This document shows positions 10,365-22,039 of a DNA stretch of 64,000 bases, one piece after another (within the stretch, counting starts at the first letter, position 1; the number at the start of each line of letters is the position of its first letter). Position numbers and translations under genes: made by a program. Location: NCBI GenBank assembly GCA_034231615.1, contig CM067304.1:21076589-21140588 (forward strand), given 5' to 3'. A model generated the notes under the pieces. That model made no database searches. It worked only from the letters and a program-made list of their open reading frames with translations, and was not told the DNA's origin. The DNA comes from Meghimatium bilineatum (Eukaryota > Mollusca > Gastropoda > Stylommatophora > Philomycidae).

Positions 10365-10469
10365 CTGTGAACAGCAACATAAGGATTTCATATCAAGGTG
10401 CTGAAATATTTTGATAGCAACTTCCCGAGGTAAAGTAGAATCAAAAAATGGAATTTCATTTATTTCATC
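10365..10469 (-). CDS. FBXW8: FBXW8 exon 2 (first half of F-box)
   Basis: A 105-base minus-strand exon (35 codons, phase 0 both ends), with acceptor TTTAATTGCAG and donor GTAACT. It encodes DEINEIPFFDSTLPREVAIK and IFQHLDMKSLCCCSQ. The LPxEvAixIFxxLDxxxLxxCxQ pattern is the N-terminal half of an F-box. The preceding NEIPFFD is a distinctive match to NDVPFFD just before the F-box of vertebrate FBXW8, so this exon carries most of the identification. The product is the substrate-recognition subunit of a SKP1-CUL7-ROC1 ubiquitin ligase. Confidence 0.9.
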
Positions 10470-12129
10470 CTGCAATTAAAGACAGACATAATAAGTATAA
10501 ATACTAAAACACATTAATATCACATCAAACATTTTTATTCTACCTAAACTTCTGCATATTAGTAGAATGCAATCAGAAATGTGTCATGGTTTACAGATTG
10601 ACAAGACTTAAAATGTACCTGTCGCAGGTATGTATCATGTGGAGGTGTTTCAATGATCTTGGCTATTTAATATTTTCTAAACCTCAGAATCACATGAGAA
10701 CAGTATGCATTCTTTTGTATCCCACTGACTTAGTTAATTTAGTCTCAGAGAGCCATTGAAAGGCTATTGTAATATTCTAACTGTATGGAAGTTTGTTGTT
10801 TCAATCAGAGGACATTCTACTTTTTCTTTTGTTATTCATCTATATCTAATTTAATGCAATCCTATTCCAAATCCTATCTAATCTAATTTAATATAATCCT
10901 ATTCCAAATCCTAATCTAATCTTATTTAATCTATATAACTATCTATCTATTTTATCCTATCCTATCCATCCATCCATCTATTGTCATTTCCATGTGCCAT
11001 TAAGCTTCGCAAGGAGAAATTGGAGCTGTCTGTCTTTGACCATTTGGGTCATACTGAAAATGGTCAGTATTTGTCTCTTTAAGGTTTCTTTTATTGTCTC
11101 CACCCATCTAGTTCTTGGTCTTCATTGTGCCTTGTATCCCGATTGCTGTTGCATGCATGAAGTGCTGGTAGAGTTGGTTTGATTCTCATGCTGTAGCCAA
11201 ACCACCTAGTTTTCTGTCACTCGATGTAGTCTTGAATTAAAATGGTGTTTATTTCTTTCCCGATATCTTAATTTCTCTGTCTGTCTATTCTGGTAACATT
11301 TATACTTTCCTCAAACATCTCATTTCACACACTGTGATATTTTTTCGCTAGTGTCTTTGTCAGTGCTATGTTTTACATAAATATAAAATGCAAATAGATA
11401 AAAACAAATACATCATCCATCCATATCCCATCATTCACAGGGGAACTAAATTGGATGTGTCAACACACAAAGTTCTACATCCATTTCTATCTTCAGTGAT
11501 GCGGATGAGGGTGGAAAAATTTTAACTGTCTAGTCTTTGATGTCTGCCCATAATTTCCTTGTGTCCCCTCTGATTCTTCCACATTTGACTGTTCATGCAA
11601 GACAGATTTTGATTTTGACCTGAAATGAGGTCAGCTTACATATCAAAACCATAACAGACTATATAAAGTTAATAATGTTACTATAATATTAACTATCAAA
11701 ATACACAAAATAATGTAGAAACTAAATAATAATAATAAACACAATAAAAAAAACTTTGTTGGACATCCTCTAACATTTTGATTACTTATACATATCAAAA
11801 CCATGCAATTTTTCACAGTACTATAAAAATAAGTGATTCTTGCAAACATCTCTACTATATTTCTTATGTACACATTTGTTTTATGCACTCTATAGGAAAT
11901 GTGCAAAATTCATCTATAACACTAGTATTTGAAGGCTTGTATCTCTCCATGTTTGTAGTGAGTGACTCGCACATTCACACAGCCTTAAAAGAAATCACTG
12001 GGGCTAGTAAGTTATAAATTCTTATCTCTACTCTAAACTTATATTATTTTACAAATTAAATTTAAACTTGATATTAGCACTCTAAACTTATTTTGTTTTA
12101 TCAAATTAAATTTAGTCTTGATATTAGCA

Positions 12130-12345
12130 GCTGATGGAGCATGTGGTCTTATGCTAGAGCATCGCCCTCATAACCCTGCGGTCCAGGGTTCAAATCCAAG
12201 GTTGTGACAAGGATTTTTGTCTTTCGGAGGTGTAATAAAACATTATTCCTGTACACATCATGGCAACAGCTATGGCAAAGCTGTCTTTATTTCGACAGTC
12301 AAAAAAGCCTCCCTGCACTCCTTAACAGGAAAACAAGCAGTAATG
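12130..12345 (+). mobile_element. tRNA-derived SINE-like repeat in FBXW8 intron 1
   Basis: The sequence GGTCCAGGGTTCAAATCCAA is a good RNA polymerase III B box and tRNA T-arm, preceded by GCTAGAGCATCGCCCTCATAA, which resembles a D-arm remnant and a CAT anticodon loop. The D-loop and acceptor stem do not pair as in a functional tRNA, and a non-tRNA body follows (to about 12345). I therefore call it a tRNA-derived SINE, not a tRNA gene. Confidence 0.5.
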
Positions 12346-12481
12346 AAAGTTTAAGTTTTATTAGCAGCTAAGACTAAGACTATCTCCAACTAATTTGATC
12401 CTTATCTTATTTTTTTTAAATACATCCAACACACGCTACTAGACTAAATATACCAATGACAAACAATAGCTAATAACTAAC

Positions 12482-13030
12482 CAGATCTGCTATAAAAATA
12501 TCCAAGATATTTCTTCTTGCTTGACTTTCTTCTTGCAGCTGTGAAGTCATGTTACTATGCTCTTCTTTCACCTTCTTTCCACTAGAATCTGACAAACCAC
12601 TGCTAAAATACTTTCTTTTTGTAAAAGATATCGCTCCTTGTTTTGTGTCTTTCTTGCGATTCTTTGTAGTCGTTCTGTGTTTTTTCGGTGCTTCGTTTAA
12701 GAATTGAGTCAGAATTTTGAAGGGGTAATACTCAACATAATCCGATGTGTTACTCCCAGTGACACACAACCTATCATTACTATCGTCTGCATCCTGGCTA
12801 GTATCGTCAATAACATGATTATTTATATCAACTTTGGCTCCTAAACGCAAAAATATGTCTTCACTGTCGGCGACAGTGTCTCCATCTCCTTCTTTGCTAC
12901 TACTAGTAGACGTAGTAGTAGTACGATTTTCGAGGATTGTTGATAATTCAAATTCTGTTAAGTATTTATGATGCTGTAGTTCGTTCTTCCACTCCTCGCG
13001 AAATTTTTCAAGATCATTCGGTCCTGCCAT
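12482..13030 (-). CDS. FBXW8: FBXW8 exon 1 (N-terminal region)
   Basis: A minus-strand open exon of 549 bases (183 codons) from ATG at 13030 to the donor GTTAGT after 12482. The protein begins with NDLEKFREEWKNEL, comparable to LDEFRRRWQEEL at the N-terminus of vertebrate FBXW8. A Ser/Thr/Asp-rich low-complexity stretch and a Lys/Arg-rich patch (about residues 117-135) follow. It ends with NILDIFIADL, matching LVDQLIRDL just before the F-box. It joins exon 2 in phase 0. The middle is poorly conserved, as expected for this family. The start is supported by homology of the first residues rather than by a promoter I can see. Confidence 0.85.
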
Positions 13031-13292
13031 AATAAATTCTTAAAATATTATACCATGTCAAATATCAACAGTTGATATATAATTCGTCTAAATTAAATTA
13101 CTGTAAACAACAAAACTGCAAACATAAACTGCAATTTAGTTTAGAGTAGTCTCTCTTTGTGAGGCAACATCCGTTCTACTCAACTAATATAAACAAAATG
13201 TTCATATAATTTATTTCAAATACAGCAGCATTTATTAAGAAAACAGGACTTGCTGTGTAGACATGTCAAACTGCGAACGAGAAGAAGACACT

Positions 13293-13350
13293 AATTGAAT
13301 TTTCAAAAGTGGATGTAACAAATGGTCATCATCATTTGTGATGGACACAC
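13293..13350 (+). mobile_element. LINE-E 3'-end fragment (about 56 bp)
   Basis: AATTGAATTTTCAAAAGTGG and ATGTAACAAATGGTCATCAT followed by TTGTGATGGACA are nearly identical to the 3' end of the zinc-finger-tailed LINE at 33883-34480 (minus strand there). It is an ultra-short 5'-truncated copy between FBXW8 and ALKBH4. Confidence 0.65.
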
Positions 13351-13859
13351 ATTGGGATGACCAAAACGTGTTGTATTATATACCACGGGGGTTATGGTTC
13401 GGCACCACACTATTAACTACACTCGTGAATTCGTTATGGCTGGATTACCAGAATGCGATGTCTATTATTATTTGATGGTTAAAATCTCAGATATAACCAA
13501 ATTCGCGCCCGTGTTTACTGGGGCCAGAAAGAGGAGTAAAGAATGGTGCCATTATTACCCGCCACTCATGTTGTAAGAGAAGACGAAGCAAGTCTTGCGC
13601 TCTCGTGGGTTGTTTCATCCCAAAAAGAGAAAATTACGCAAAAAAATGTGGGAAAAAGTGTTCCCTCTCCGGAAAAGATCAGAAGAATGCGTAATCAGCA
13701 ACTGACTGAGACAATGAGCTTATACACTTTTAGATGGCTGATGGAACAGCAAGCAGAGCATATATGAGAATGTCCCCAGTGATGTGACGCTTGTTGCTAA
13801 TCAAGAATCAATGATGTGTTTGGCCGATAAACGTAGATATCGCAGTTAAGATGAAAGCT

Positions 13860-13937
13860 ATGACACAATACACATGGTAAAGCAAAATAAATTAAACTGG
13901 TTACTAGAAAAACTTACCGTACCTATGAATAAAAAAA
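13860..13937 (+). repeat. Repeat shared with 22755-22815
   Basis: TGGTAAAGCAAAATAAATTAA, ACTGGTTACTAGAAAAAC and TTACCGTACCTATGAATAAA recur with few changes at about 22755-22815 inside a different insertion. The unit is short and non-coding, and its family is unknown. Confidence 0.5.
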
Positions 13938-14874
13938 AGCAATCAATCAATAAACCCGTAACCCTTCAGGGATGTAGGGGTACCACATTTGATGCTTCAG
14001 CATACAGAGTCCTCCAGCGAATTCCATCCTCAGAGAAGCAGATGAGTGTGGCAATATCAATATCTTGTCCTGTCCATTCCTTGATGTTGTTTGTCCGTGC
14101 CTTTATTTGTACTCCTCTGCTTCTTCCACCCTTGACAGTTCCCTGCAGTATTGTTTTTGACAAGGAATCATGCTTGCATACATGTCCGAACCATGCTAAT
14201 TTTCGTCGTTTCGAAAAACAATGATTCCTGATTCTTACGTACACATTGGTTTTATGTTCCCTATAGGAAATTCGTAGAACTCTTCTGTAGCATTTGTACT
14301 CGAAAGCCTGTAATCTTCTCTCCATGTTCGCAGTGAGTGTCCAACTCACACAACCATACAGCACAACAGAAAGTACCAGCGACTTATACAGTTTGATTTT
14401 CACTCCAACACTGATGTTGCTTTTCCAAATCACCGTTAGCCTTGACAAGGACGCTAAAGCCATCTCCAGCCTTCTTTTTAGTTCTGCTTTGCATTTACCA
14501 TCGCTGCATATACTGGATCCGAGGTATTTGAAGATATTCATCACCAATTCAAGCTTATGTCCATTCATCATATTAGTCTAGTTTTCTGTGCCTCTGCTGT
14601 TAACCAAGATTGTGCTCTTATCTGTATTGATTTCCATTCCGTACTTGCTGGTAACTTTTTCCAACTTTGCTGTTAACTCTTGCAATGCTTGTTCTGACCC
14701 AGCTATAAGATCTAAACCATCAGCGAAACGCAAGTTGCAAATAGGGCGAACTCGATCGATATAGGCGTGTTGTAATATCTTTTTTATGATGTGCTCTAAG
14801 TATATTTTGAAAAGTACTGGGGACATTATGCATCCCTGTCGAACTTCCACATTTGTTTTGAAGAAAACCACATA
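13938..14874 (-). mobile_element. LINE-C (RTE-like) 5'-truncated copy
   Basis: The minus strand encodes the reverse transcriptase palm to C-terminus: [91 protein letters not shown] and NIKEWTGQDI. It ends in a (TTGA)n-type tail near 13940. The catalytic FADD reads FADG, one of several signs that it is dead. Other copies of the family lie at 45430 and 48648. The coding frame is split at about 14580. Confidence 0.85.
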
Positions 14875-14876
14875 CT

Positions 14877-14950
14877 GTGGACAGAGAACTGTGGAGAGCC
14901 ATGATCGCCCACGCCGGCCAGCATGGCACATGATGATGATTGATGAGTAA
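14877..14950 (+). mobile_element. LINE-D 3' terminus
   Basis: AGAGAACTGTGGAGAGCCAT and GATCGCCCACGCC..CATGGCACATGATGATGATT encode the [15 protein letters not shown] end of LINE-D, followed by a GAT-rich tail. It abuts the 5' truncation point of LINE-C. Confidence 0.6.
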
Positions 14951-15096
14951 TGTCGAGTTTGTGTTGGGGTGGGGTGGGTGGGTTTAGGGAAAGGAAATAT
15001 ACAAGAAGGATCAACATTTGAAAGCGCATGGAATGAATGTGGAACGAAATATAGACATAAACATATATATACATCCACACATACATATATATAGGC

Positions 15097-15100
<4 letters not shown>

Positions 15101-15191
<91 letters not shown>
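15101..15191. repeat. (AT)n microsatellite
   Basis: A pure AT dinucleotide run of about 90 bp. It gives spurious Tyr-Ile open frames on both strands that should not be annotated as proteins. Confidence 0.98.
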
Positions 15192-15194
<3 letters not shown>

Positions 15195-15496
15195 GTATAC
15201 ACACATCAAGAGTTTAGAAATAAATATATAACAAAATGGACACATAGATGCGTGAATGATGCCCATACAAAATGCGCAGGCATGTAAATGTTTCCACACA
15301 TAGGAAAGGGCTCACACCAGAATAGGCATACATATAGACACATAATGGAAATACGTGCATTAACATAAACAAGCACTCACATAAATATATATACATAAAT
15401 ATAAACATGATGTGTTAAAAATTATTCTTAGTTGATCCAAACACAAATTTAAGCGTTCACAGGGAACTGCTTGAACATCAAGTAATAATCAATAGG

Positions 15497-15498
<2 letters not shown>

Positions 15499-15585
<87 letters not shown>
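15499..15585. repeat. (AT)n microsatellite
   Basis: A second pure AT run of about 87 bp, some 310 bp after the first. The DNA between holds only short interrupted frames and AT-rich low-complexity sequence. Confidence 0.98.
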
Positions 15586-15586
<1 letters not shown>

Positions 15587-15589
15587 CTT

Positions 15590-16105
15590 CACGTGCCTTT
15601 ATGAGACTGTCTAATATCTGGTCGAAATCAATTAGCACACGCACGAAAATATGCTTATATAATTCATGCGTTATTCTGGTGCTATCATATGGATGTGAGA
15701 GCTGGAAAAGCTCTTTATCTTCAGAAAAGAAATTACTGAGTTTCGAGAACAAATGTCTTCGTAGGATAACTAACACACATTGGAATGAATTCAAATCGAA
15801 TGATAAAATCAAAGAAGAGACACATCAAAATTTCATCACAGATGTTATCAGAAATCGCCGTTGGTCTTATATCGGGCATGTCATATGCGCAGACATCAAC
15901 AGAATACACCACCATTCTCTTTAATGGATACCTACAGATAAAAGAGCCAGGGCTAGACCAAAAGAAACACTCCGAAGAACAATACTTAGAGAAAGTAAAA
16001 CAATAAATATTCATACTATTCAAAAACTGCACAGAATAGTTTTGAACAGACAGAATTGGAGAGATCTGACCTCTGCGCTAACTTCAGCGCAAAAGGAAAA
16101 TTAAT
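15590..16105 (+). mobile_element. RTE-like LINE C-terminal fragment
   Basis: The plus strand encodes TKICLYNSCVILVLSYGCES, KLLSFENKCLRRITNTHWNE and a NRRWSYIGHVICAD segment. This is the YGCESW / CLRRI / RRWxxxGHV signature of the C-terminal part of RTE-like reverse transcriptases. It is 5' truncated right at the AT microsatellite, and frameshifted after 15924. Confidence 0.75.
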
Positions 16106-16287
16106 GAATATATAGGGCCCATTCAATATAAGAATTGTGATTTTTTTCTTTCGGAATTGGAGTCTTTCCAAAATAATGAGTGGTAACTGTTACAACTCTC
16201 GTAGAAAGGCGTGGCGTGAATGGCGATTTACAAACATAATCTTAAATCTACTTGTACTACAGCTGGATCAATCTCACTGTGTGAAAA

Positions 16288-16404
16288 ATGAGCTATTCAG
16301 AAATTGTTCGACCAATAGGCACTAAGCCAAGAGACTGTGGTTGTAAAGGAATACGTTCTTGTCGATTATGTACACCTCCAACCGACGGTACAGAACACAC
16401 TTTA
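16288..16404 (+). CDS. ALKBH4: ALKBH4 exon 1
   Basis: ATG at 16288 opens 39 codons ending at a GTAAGT donor (phase 0). The peptide contains PRDCGCKGIRSCRLC, which matches the diagnostic ECGCKGIRTCLIC motif at the N-terminus of ALKBH4, a Cys-rich sequence special to this AlkB homologue. ALKBH4 is an Fe(II)/2-oxoglutarate dioxygenase reported to demethylate Lys84 of actin and linked to actomyosin function. The gene is divergent from FBXW8, whose start lies 3.3 kb upstream on the other strand. No CpG island or TATA box is obvious just upstream. Confidence 0.92.
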
Positions 16405-16702
16405 GTAAGTAAAAAAAGACAAAAATCAGTCTTCAGTCTCTATTCTAGACAGTAGTTGTAAAACAACTAACAATAAAAACGACGACGTTTAGACTCAAAA
16501 GTCTTCATTGTTCTATTCGCATTATAATACTTATCTTTGAGTCAGGAATATAACAATTAGAGTAAAATGATAAAACAGTATGATACTAGTTGTTTTGGTA
16601 TCGCTACTATGGTCACGAGGGAGTGTATAATACTGTATAATAGTTTGTTACTTGTACATCAGAGCTGTTTCAGATTATCAGTCATAGCTTTTTGTGGGAA
16701 AG

Positions 16703-16830
16703 GGTGGGGGGATTTAAGTGTGCACTAAAAATATTGGCAATGTTTTGCGAGCGAAGCGAATACCCACCTTTTTTCCTAGAAAAAAAAACCCAATGGTTTT
16801 AGGCATTTATTTAACTCATGCCCCCTCAAG
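16703..16830 (+). repeat. Direct repeat in ALKBH4 intron 1, copy 1 (copy 2 at 17400-17525)
   Basis: A block with a G-run, GATTTAAGTGTGCACTAAAA, AGCGAATACCCACCTTTTTT and ATTTAACTCATGCCCCCTCA recurs about 700 bp later, ending 35 bp before exon 2. The two copies differ by small indels. No terminal repeats, target duplication or coding potential is visible in the DNA between them. Confidence 0.75.
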
Positions 16831-17560
16831 ACAGTTTTGCAGAGTATGTTGTGTTTTCTGGAGATTGTTCACTGGGGCTGTCAAAATATGTTTTTTAAAT
16901 AGTCTACAGGGGCACATTTTGGTGTCATCAATAGTCAAAAGGTCATATCAATCTTATGTCCATTTTTTGTAAATGGCCAAGGACACTGACTCCGGCTATT
17001 TGACTAGCAAAATAATCAGATTCTGGATTTATTGCTGACATCTCCCACTTTTGCTTGGTATTAATAACAAAGCTATTCCCCATTTAGAAATACCTGATTT
17101 CACTTTGACAAAAACTAGTCATGACTGGACATAGAATGATTTGTACACATTTTCGAACAAAACCAGTATCTAGTTGGAGTAGACATTTCCCAAAGTCGTT
17201 TTTGAGAAAAATACTTCTGTGCTAAGACATGGATTAAACCTAATGTAGAATCTAGATAATATAATTCATAACTATGTGATTCAGAAAAAAAGGATACTTC
17301 TAGCCAAATATCAAATTTAACTTTGTACAGGTAGGCCCATATTTCACATATGAATATTTTTTAAATATTTTCAAAGTAATGAATTGTGTTTGTTAGTATG
17401 GGGAGGGGGGGGGGGGAGATTTAAGTGTGCACTAAAAATATAGGCAATGTTTTGTGAACAAAGCGAATACCCACCTTTTTTCCTAGAAAAAAACTAGGTA
17501 TGTATTTAACTCATGCCCCCTCAAGATTCTATTATCACCATATGTTTTTACATATTTCAG

Positions 17561-17992
17561 ACACCAGAAAGTTCATTTATCTACCAATACTGCATACATT
17601 GCAAAAAAGCATGGCATATGGATCCTGTATCATCACAACAAGGTTCTGACTCATTGAATGTAAATATAGATCCTGACAAGAACTGTGATGTTATGAACAG
17701 TCATAAGAACTGCACACCTATCAGATCACCTTATTCTGACCAGGATAGTGTCAGTGGAAGAATATCTGCTGGAAATGGTTTCAGAAAACAGGGAGAGCAT
17801 ATGAATTCTGACTTTGAAGTGAATGATGATGTCATAAAGTCAAGATGTAGTCATGAGAATGCAAGCCATGTAATTGACTTTGAAGGGATTATGATTATCC
17901 AGGAGTTTGTTACAGAAGAGGAAGAAGATTTCTTGAACACTGCTATAACTAATTGTCAGTTTGTAAACTCCCAGTCAGGACGAAGGAAACAG
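17561..17992 (+). CDS. ALKBH4: ALKBH4 exon 2
   Basis: Acceptor ACATATTTCAG is followed by 144 codons in phase 0, then donor GTAACA. The exon encodes ESSFIYQYCIHCKKAWHMDP (compare KTYRFIYCSDTGWAVG in the human protein). A Ser/Asp/Asn-rich insert of about 80 residues follows, then VIDFEGIMIIQEFVTEEEED and VNSQSGRRKQ. FEG..II.EFVT.EEE and SQSGRRKQ are hallmark ALKBH4 sequences leading into the dioxygenase core. The poorly conserved insert makes the predicted protein 351 residues against about 300 in vertebrates. Splice sites at both ends look good, so I take the insert as real. Confidence 0.9.
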
Positions 17993-18659
17993 GTAACATT
18001 CTATTAATATTCATTTTATAAGTTGTTTCGATCGGCAGAAAAGTCTAATATCCACATTGTGCAATTATACTTTGAGAAGAAGTCTCCTATTTAGAGGGGA
18101 TAAATTCTAAGGGCTGTGTGGCTTTTCTACCTTTCCGCAACATTCAAAGTTGAAGTCATGAGGTTTAGTTCCCCTGTCAAGTATCTTTATCTGTTAGAGG
18201 TGCCCATAGCAATCCAGCTCTGGGCCATGGTCATTGGAATTATACCAGCTATGCAATCCCACCATCCAAGAGGGTTCTCTGTGCAGGGCTAATGTATTTG
18301 TCTGAATCTGAGCTCTGCAATGAAATTGTCACAGAGTTACTTTTCACCACACGTGCCACCTGTTCATAGCCGAGGCACCATGTACATGTTGGCAGCTAGC
18401 ATCATGGTCAGAGCTGGAGCTAATTTTGCCCCCCCCCCCCCTCACCACTATGTGTAATGCTGGGTTATCTGAATACTGCACCACAAAGGGAATAATAATT
18501 GTACAGGTGAAATGCTGAGGGGCTTCAAAAGAGGAAAACCTCACTATATTGGCATGTCATTTACTGAGAGTTTAATGTTTAGAGATGCATTTCACGTCTT
18601 TACATTATGCTCTTATTGCTGCTGTTTGTTGCCAGTACATGGTCTTGATGATTCTTAAA

Positions 18660-20295
18660 TCCTTACTATCAATGTTCAAATTCTCTAGCATTTATATAAC
18701 ATTCTCTTGATTCTTCTTCTTGATTAGAAACTGGCTTTAAAGTACGCAGGACATTCCCATAAGTGCTCCGGTCCAGCAGCCATCCCAGTGTATGTAGACA
18801 CAGAGTCCCGGTCAGGTGTTGATTGTGTGATCTTCGGGACTTTCCAAAAAATTTACTTTTCCTTCCCTCACATCTAGATACTCCCATTTCTAATATTCTC
18901 TGTATGTGTACGTTCTCAGCCTCATTGACATCATCTGCATCTTAAAATGAATTTATTACTGCTTTCATTAAGTCTACTTTATCTCTTCTCAGCAATGTGC
19001 CATCTATCACCATATTGCCTGCCAATAAGTCGGCTCTCTCGTTTCCTCTGACCCCAGCATGACCAGGGCAGTATATCCATGTAATGCTCTGGACAACTGA
19101 GTTGTTCAATAAGTCCCACTCTTTCGTTTCTTAGCATGCATTTTTCTATCTTGCACAACATGCTTTGAGAGTCTGTAAGTATTACTGAGTGTGTTGATGT
19201 ATCAGTTATCAACCAATTAAGAGCTGCTGTAACTCCCTCTATCTCCATCCTCATGCTCAATGTGACAGTAGAATATGCTGAAGATTTCTCAACCAACTTC
19301 ACGCCATTTCTGTAGGCAACAAAACCCCAACCACTTTTATTTGAGTTTATGTTAACATCTATGTATATATTTATGTCTTGTGGTTCCGAGTGTAGTCGGG
19401 CGAGTTCGTACACTGTATCCTGAGCCCTGACGTCCGTCCATTTCGACACGCTTTATCTAGTTGTATTATAACTTTAGTAAGTGATTTCTTTTCAGTGTCT
19501 ACCTCCACCCATTCACTGTCCTTTCCTATTTCTTCTAATTCACATACTCTTCGCAGTGTGTCTTCAGCCTCTGCTATCCATGATCTGCCACGCTTGATTC
19601 GTTTTCCCTTTGACTCATCTAGACATTGCTGTAATGGGTGGTGGTTGTATTCTGACACTGTAAGGTACGACCTGACCTGTGTTACCTAATGTCACACTCT
19701 AATGCTGGGGAGATCAAGCAGAAATCTCATAGCAGAGATGGGTGTATCTCTAGTACACCCCAGTACCGCTCTCTCTAGATTGTTGGAAGAGCAACTTATT
19801 CTCATTGCCTCATTTTGGACTTTTCCCAGTCTATCGACTTGTGTCTGTGACAAAGTTAGTAGGCAGAGGCCATAATCTATGACAGATAGCACCATCACTT
19901 GCAGAAGCAGAAAAAGTGTCCATTGCTGCATGTCGAAGGTCTTCATAACCTTGATAACACTGATCCCTTTTTTAGCCTTCTGTTTGTGACGTGTTCGTTG
20001 AATGAGAGACTTCTATCAAAGATTATCCTAAGATATTTAAGGTCCTTTTCTCTTTTAATGAATGAGCCCATGCAACTAACAGCCGGCAGTGTGTCATTGA
20101 CCAGATTATTATTTAAGGAGTACCAGACGAAATTTGCTTTCGAGAAATTGATCACAGCGTTGTATGTTCTGCACCACATCGACAATTGATCTAGTCCATT
20201 CTGTACACTGTCAGCGATATCTGTTCTGTTCCTGCCCATGTTGTATAGTAGGATATCATCAGCGTATGTTAGAACTCTACAATTGCTGGTAGTTT
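18660..20295 (-). mobile_element. LINE-B, Nimbus/I-like element, 5' truncated
   Basis: Minus-strand order: reverse transcriptase palm (RVLTYADDILLYNMGRNRTD), thumb (WCRTYNAVINFSKANFVWYS, DLKYLRIIFDRSLSFNEHVT, TRDTPISAMRFLLDLPS), RNase H (19449-18979: NIYIDVNINSNKSGWGFVAY, THSVILTDSQSML, WIYCPGHAGVRGNERADLL across shifts), then a Cys/His tail to about 18660. A second, more decayed copy of the last 700 bp is at 63240-64000. It sits in ALKBH4 intron 2 in antisense orientation. Confidence 0.85.
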
Positions 20296-20296
20296 G

Positions 20297-21220
20297 CAAT
20301 TGTATAACATCATTATGTTTAACTTTATCAAATGCTTTTATGTAGTCTATAAAACAGAGGAACAGATCTGTTTTTACCTCTATAGACCTCTCTATTAGTG
20401 TTCTAAAAATATGTATAGCATTGTTGGTACCTTTGCCTTCTACAAAACCACATTGTTCTGGACTTATTTCTGTTTTTATTTTGTTTCTCACTCTCTTCAT
20501 GATGATTCTGAGAAGTATTTTTGTTATTTAGCTCATAAGGCTGATTGTACAGTGTTCTTCACATTCGGTGGTCCCTGGTTTTTTTAGGTAAGGCTTTAAA
20601 TATGGATATCATTAAGTCATCGGGTATGTGTCCGCTATTATTATATATGTCATTCAGCAATTTTGTGATTACTTCAACTCCAAAGTCACCTAAAGCTACT
20701 AATTACTCTAATGTGATATTGTCTGGTCTTGGGGCTTTGTCATATTTCATGTGTCTAAAAACAATATTCAGAAAAATGAAAAATATATTGTGTAATATAA
20801 GCTTGTCATTAGAGATGAGGAAGAGAGTTCTGCAGTGCTATATGACCCCTATACTAACATATGGATGCAAGTCATGGACAAACAGGAAAGTAGAAAATTA
20901 GAGGAAATAGAGATGTGGTTCTACAGAAAAATGCTAAGAATGCCATGGACTACCAGAAAAAATAATGTGAAGGAGTTGAAAGAGTCAAATGTGAAATGGA
21001 CCTTAATCAATAATATAAGAAAAAGACAATCTTCATTTTTTGGCCACATGTTTGGAGAACACAGTCACAACAGGAAAGATTGATGGCAACAGAGAAAATA
21101 TTAGACAGTTTGACGGCATGGCAGGTAAACAATAACGATCTTGATACATAATGCTGGAGATAGAAAGCTGTGGAGAGCCATGATCGCCTACACCAGACGG
21201 CATGGCACCTGATGATGATG
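20297..21220. mobile_element. LINE-D copy with inverted 5' part (twin-priming structure)
   Basis: The left part (20297 to about 20770) is on the minus strand: KYDKAP.PDNITLE, VALGDFGVEVITKLLNDIYN, SPEQCGFVEGKGTNNAIHIF and FLCFIDYIKAFDKVKHND. The right part (about 20770-21220) is the downstream portion of the same kind of reverse transcriptase on the plus strand: MRKRVLQCYMTPILTYGCKS, RKLEEIEMWFYRKMLRMPWT and [15 protein letters not shown]-like end, then a GAT tail. An inverted upstream segment joined to a sense 3' segment is the classic product of twin priming. Confidence 0.75.
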
Positions 21221-22039
21221 ACATATGCTCTGGAAGCTGACCAGTGTCAAATTGTTAATGAACTATGAGGCAATCAAATAAGTTTCAGAGACACATAGTG
21301 ATCTAGACTGATCCAGTACATAATTCAGGTTGGGTCAATACAGACTAACCTGTAAGGCAGCAGATGAATAAGAAGAAAAACATAAGAAATTTAGACATGC
21401 AGTGACAATAATTTTTTCACAGGTAATACGTTGTGAGTCTATCCTCCAATTTTCCTTAGTCGCCTGCTACAACATGCATGGAAAGAAGACAGTGCACTGT
21501 AAGTCCAGTCCTCGGTCGCCACACTGTTGCATAATGGTTAGTTTGATAGACCAATAGTGAAAACCTTCAACTATCCTGTGTTGATGTATCCAGAGTGGCA
21601 CCACTGAGGGGTTATTGGTTTAATGTTATGTAAAGTAATGTTGGATGTGGAGACTGCGATAAATAAGGAATCGGGGCTACAATTGAGAGATTTTCATATT
21701 AAATGTGGCATAAGTAGGACCTGCACTTACATGGAGTGTGTTTAATCATAAAGTCAGAGAAACCATCAGCAAGCAGAAGGGTATAGATATCACACTTCAA
21801 CTGAGTACCACGCATTGCACATAACTCCGTAGCTTCAAGTCACCTCCGAAAAATCAATTTTATAAATAAGATGTCACGAGCAGGATTCAAGTCATCACTT
21901 TATAAGACATTCTATGTATGTGCCTGCCTTAAACTGGGCCTCTCTTCATTCACTCTAGTATGACAGCTTAGTTCCCAAAAACAGGTCTGAAAGCCTTACC
22001 AGTGGCCACCAGACCAACCACCTTTATATTCGTCTTGTT

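Noticed and set aside
12130-12210. Possible tRNA-Met gene (CAT anticodon-like loop, good B box)
   Set aside because: Acceptor and D stems do not pair and a SINE-like body follows. It is a tRNA-derived repeat, not a tRNA gene.
15099-15299. Tyr-Ile polymer frames around the AT microsatellites
   Set aside because: A pure dinucleotide run translates openly in every frame.
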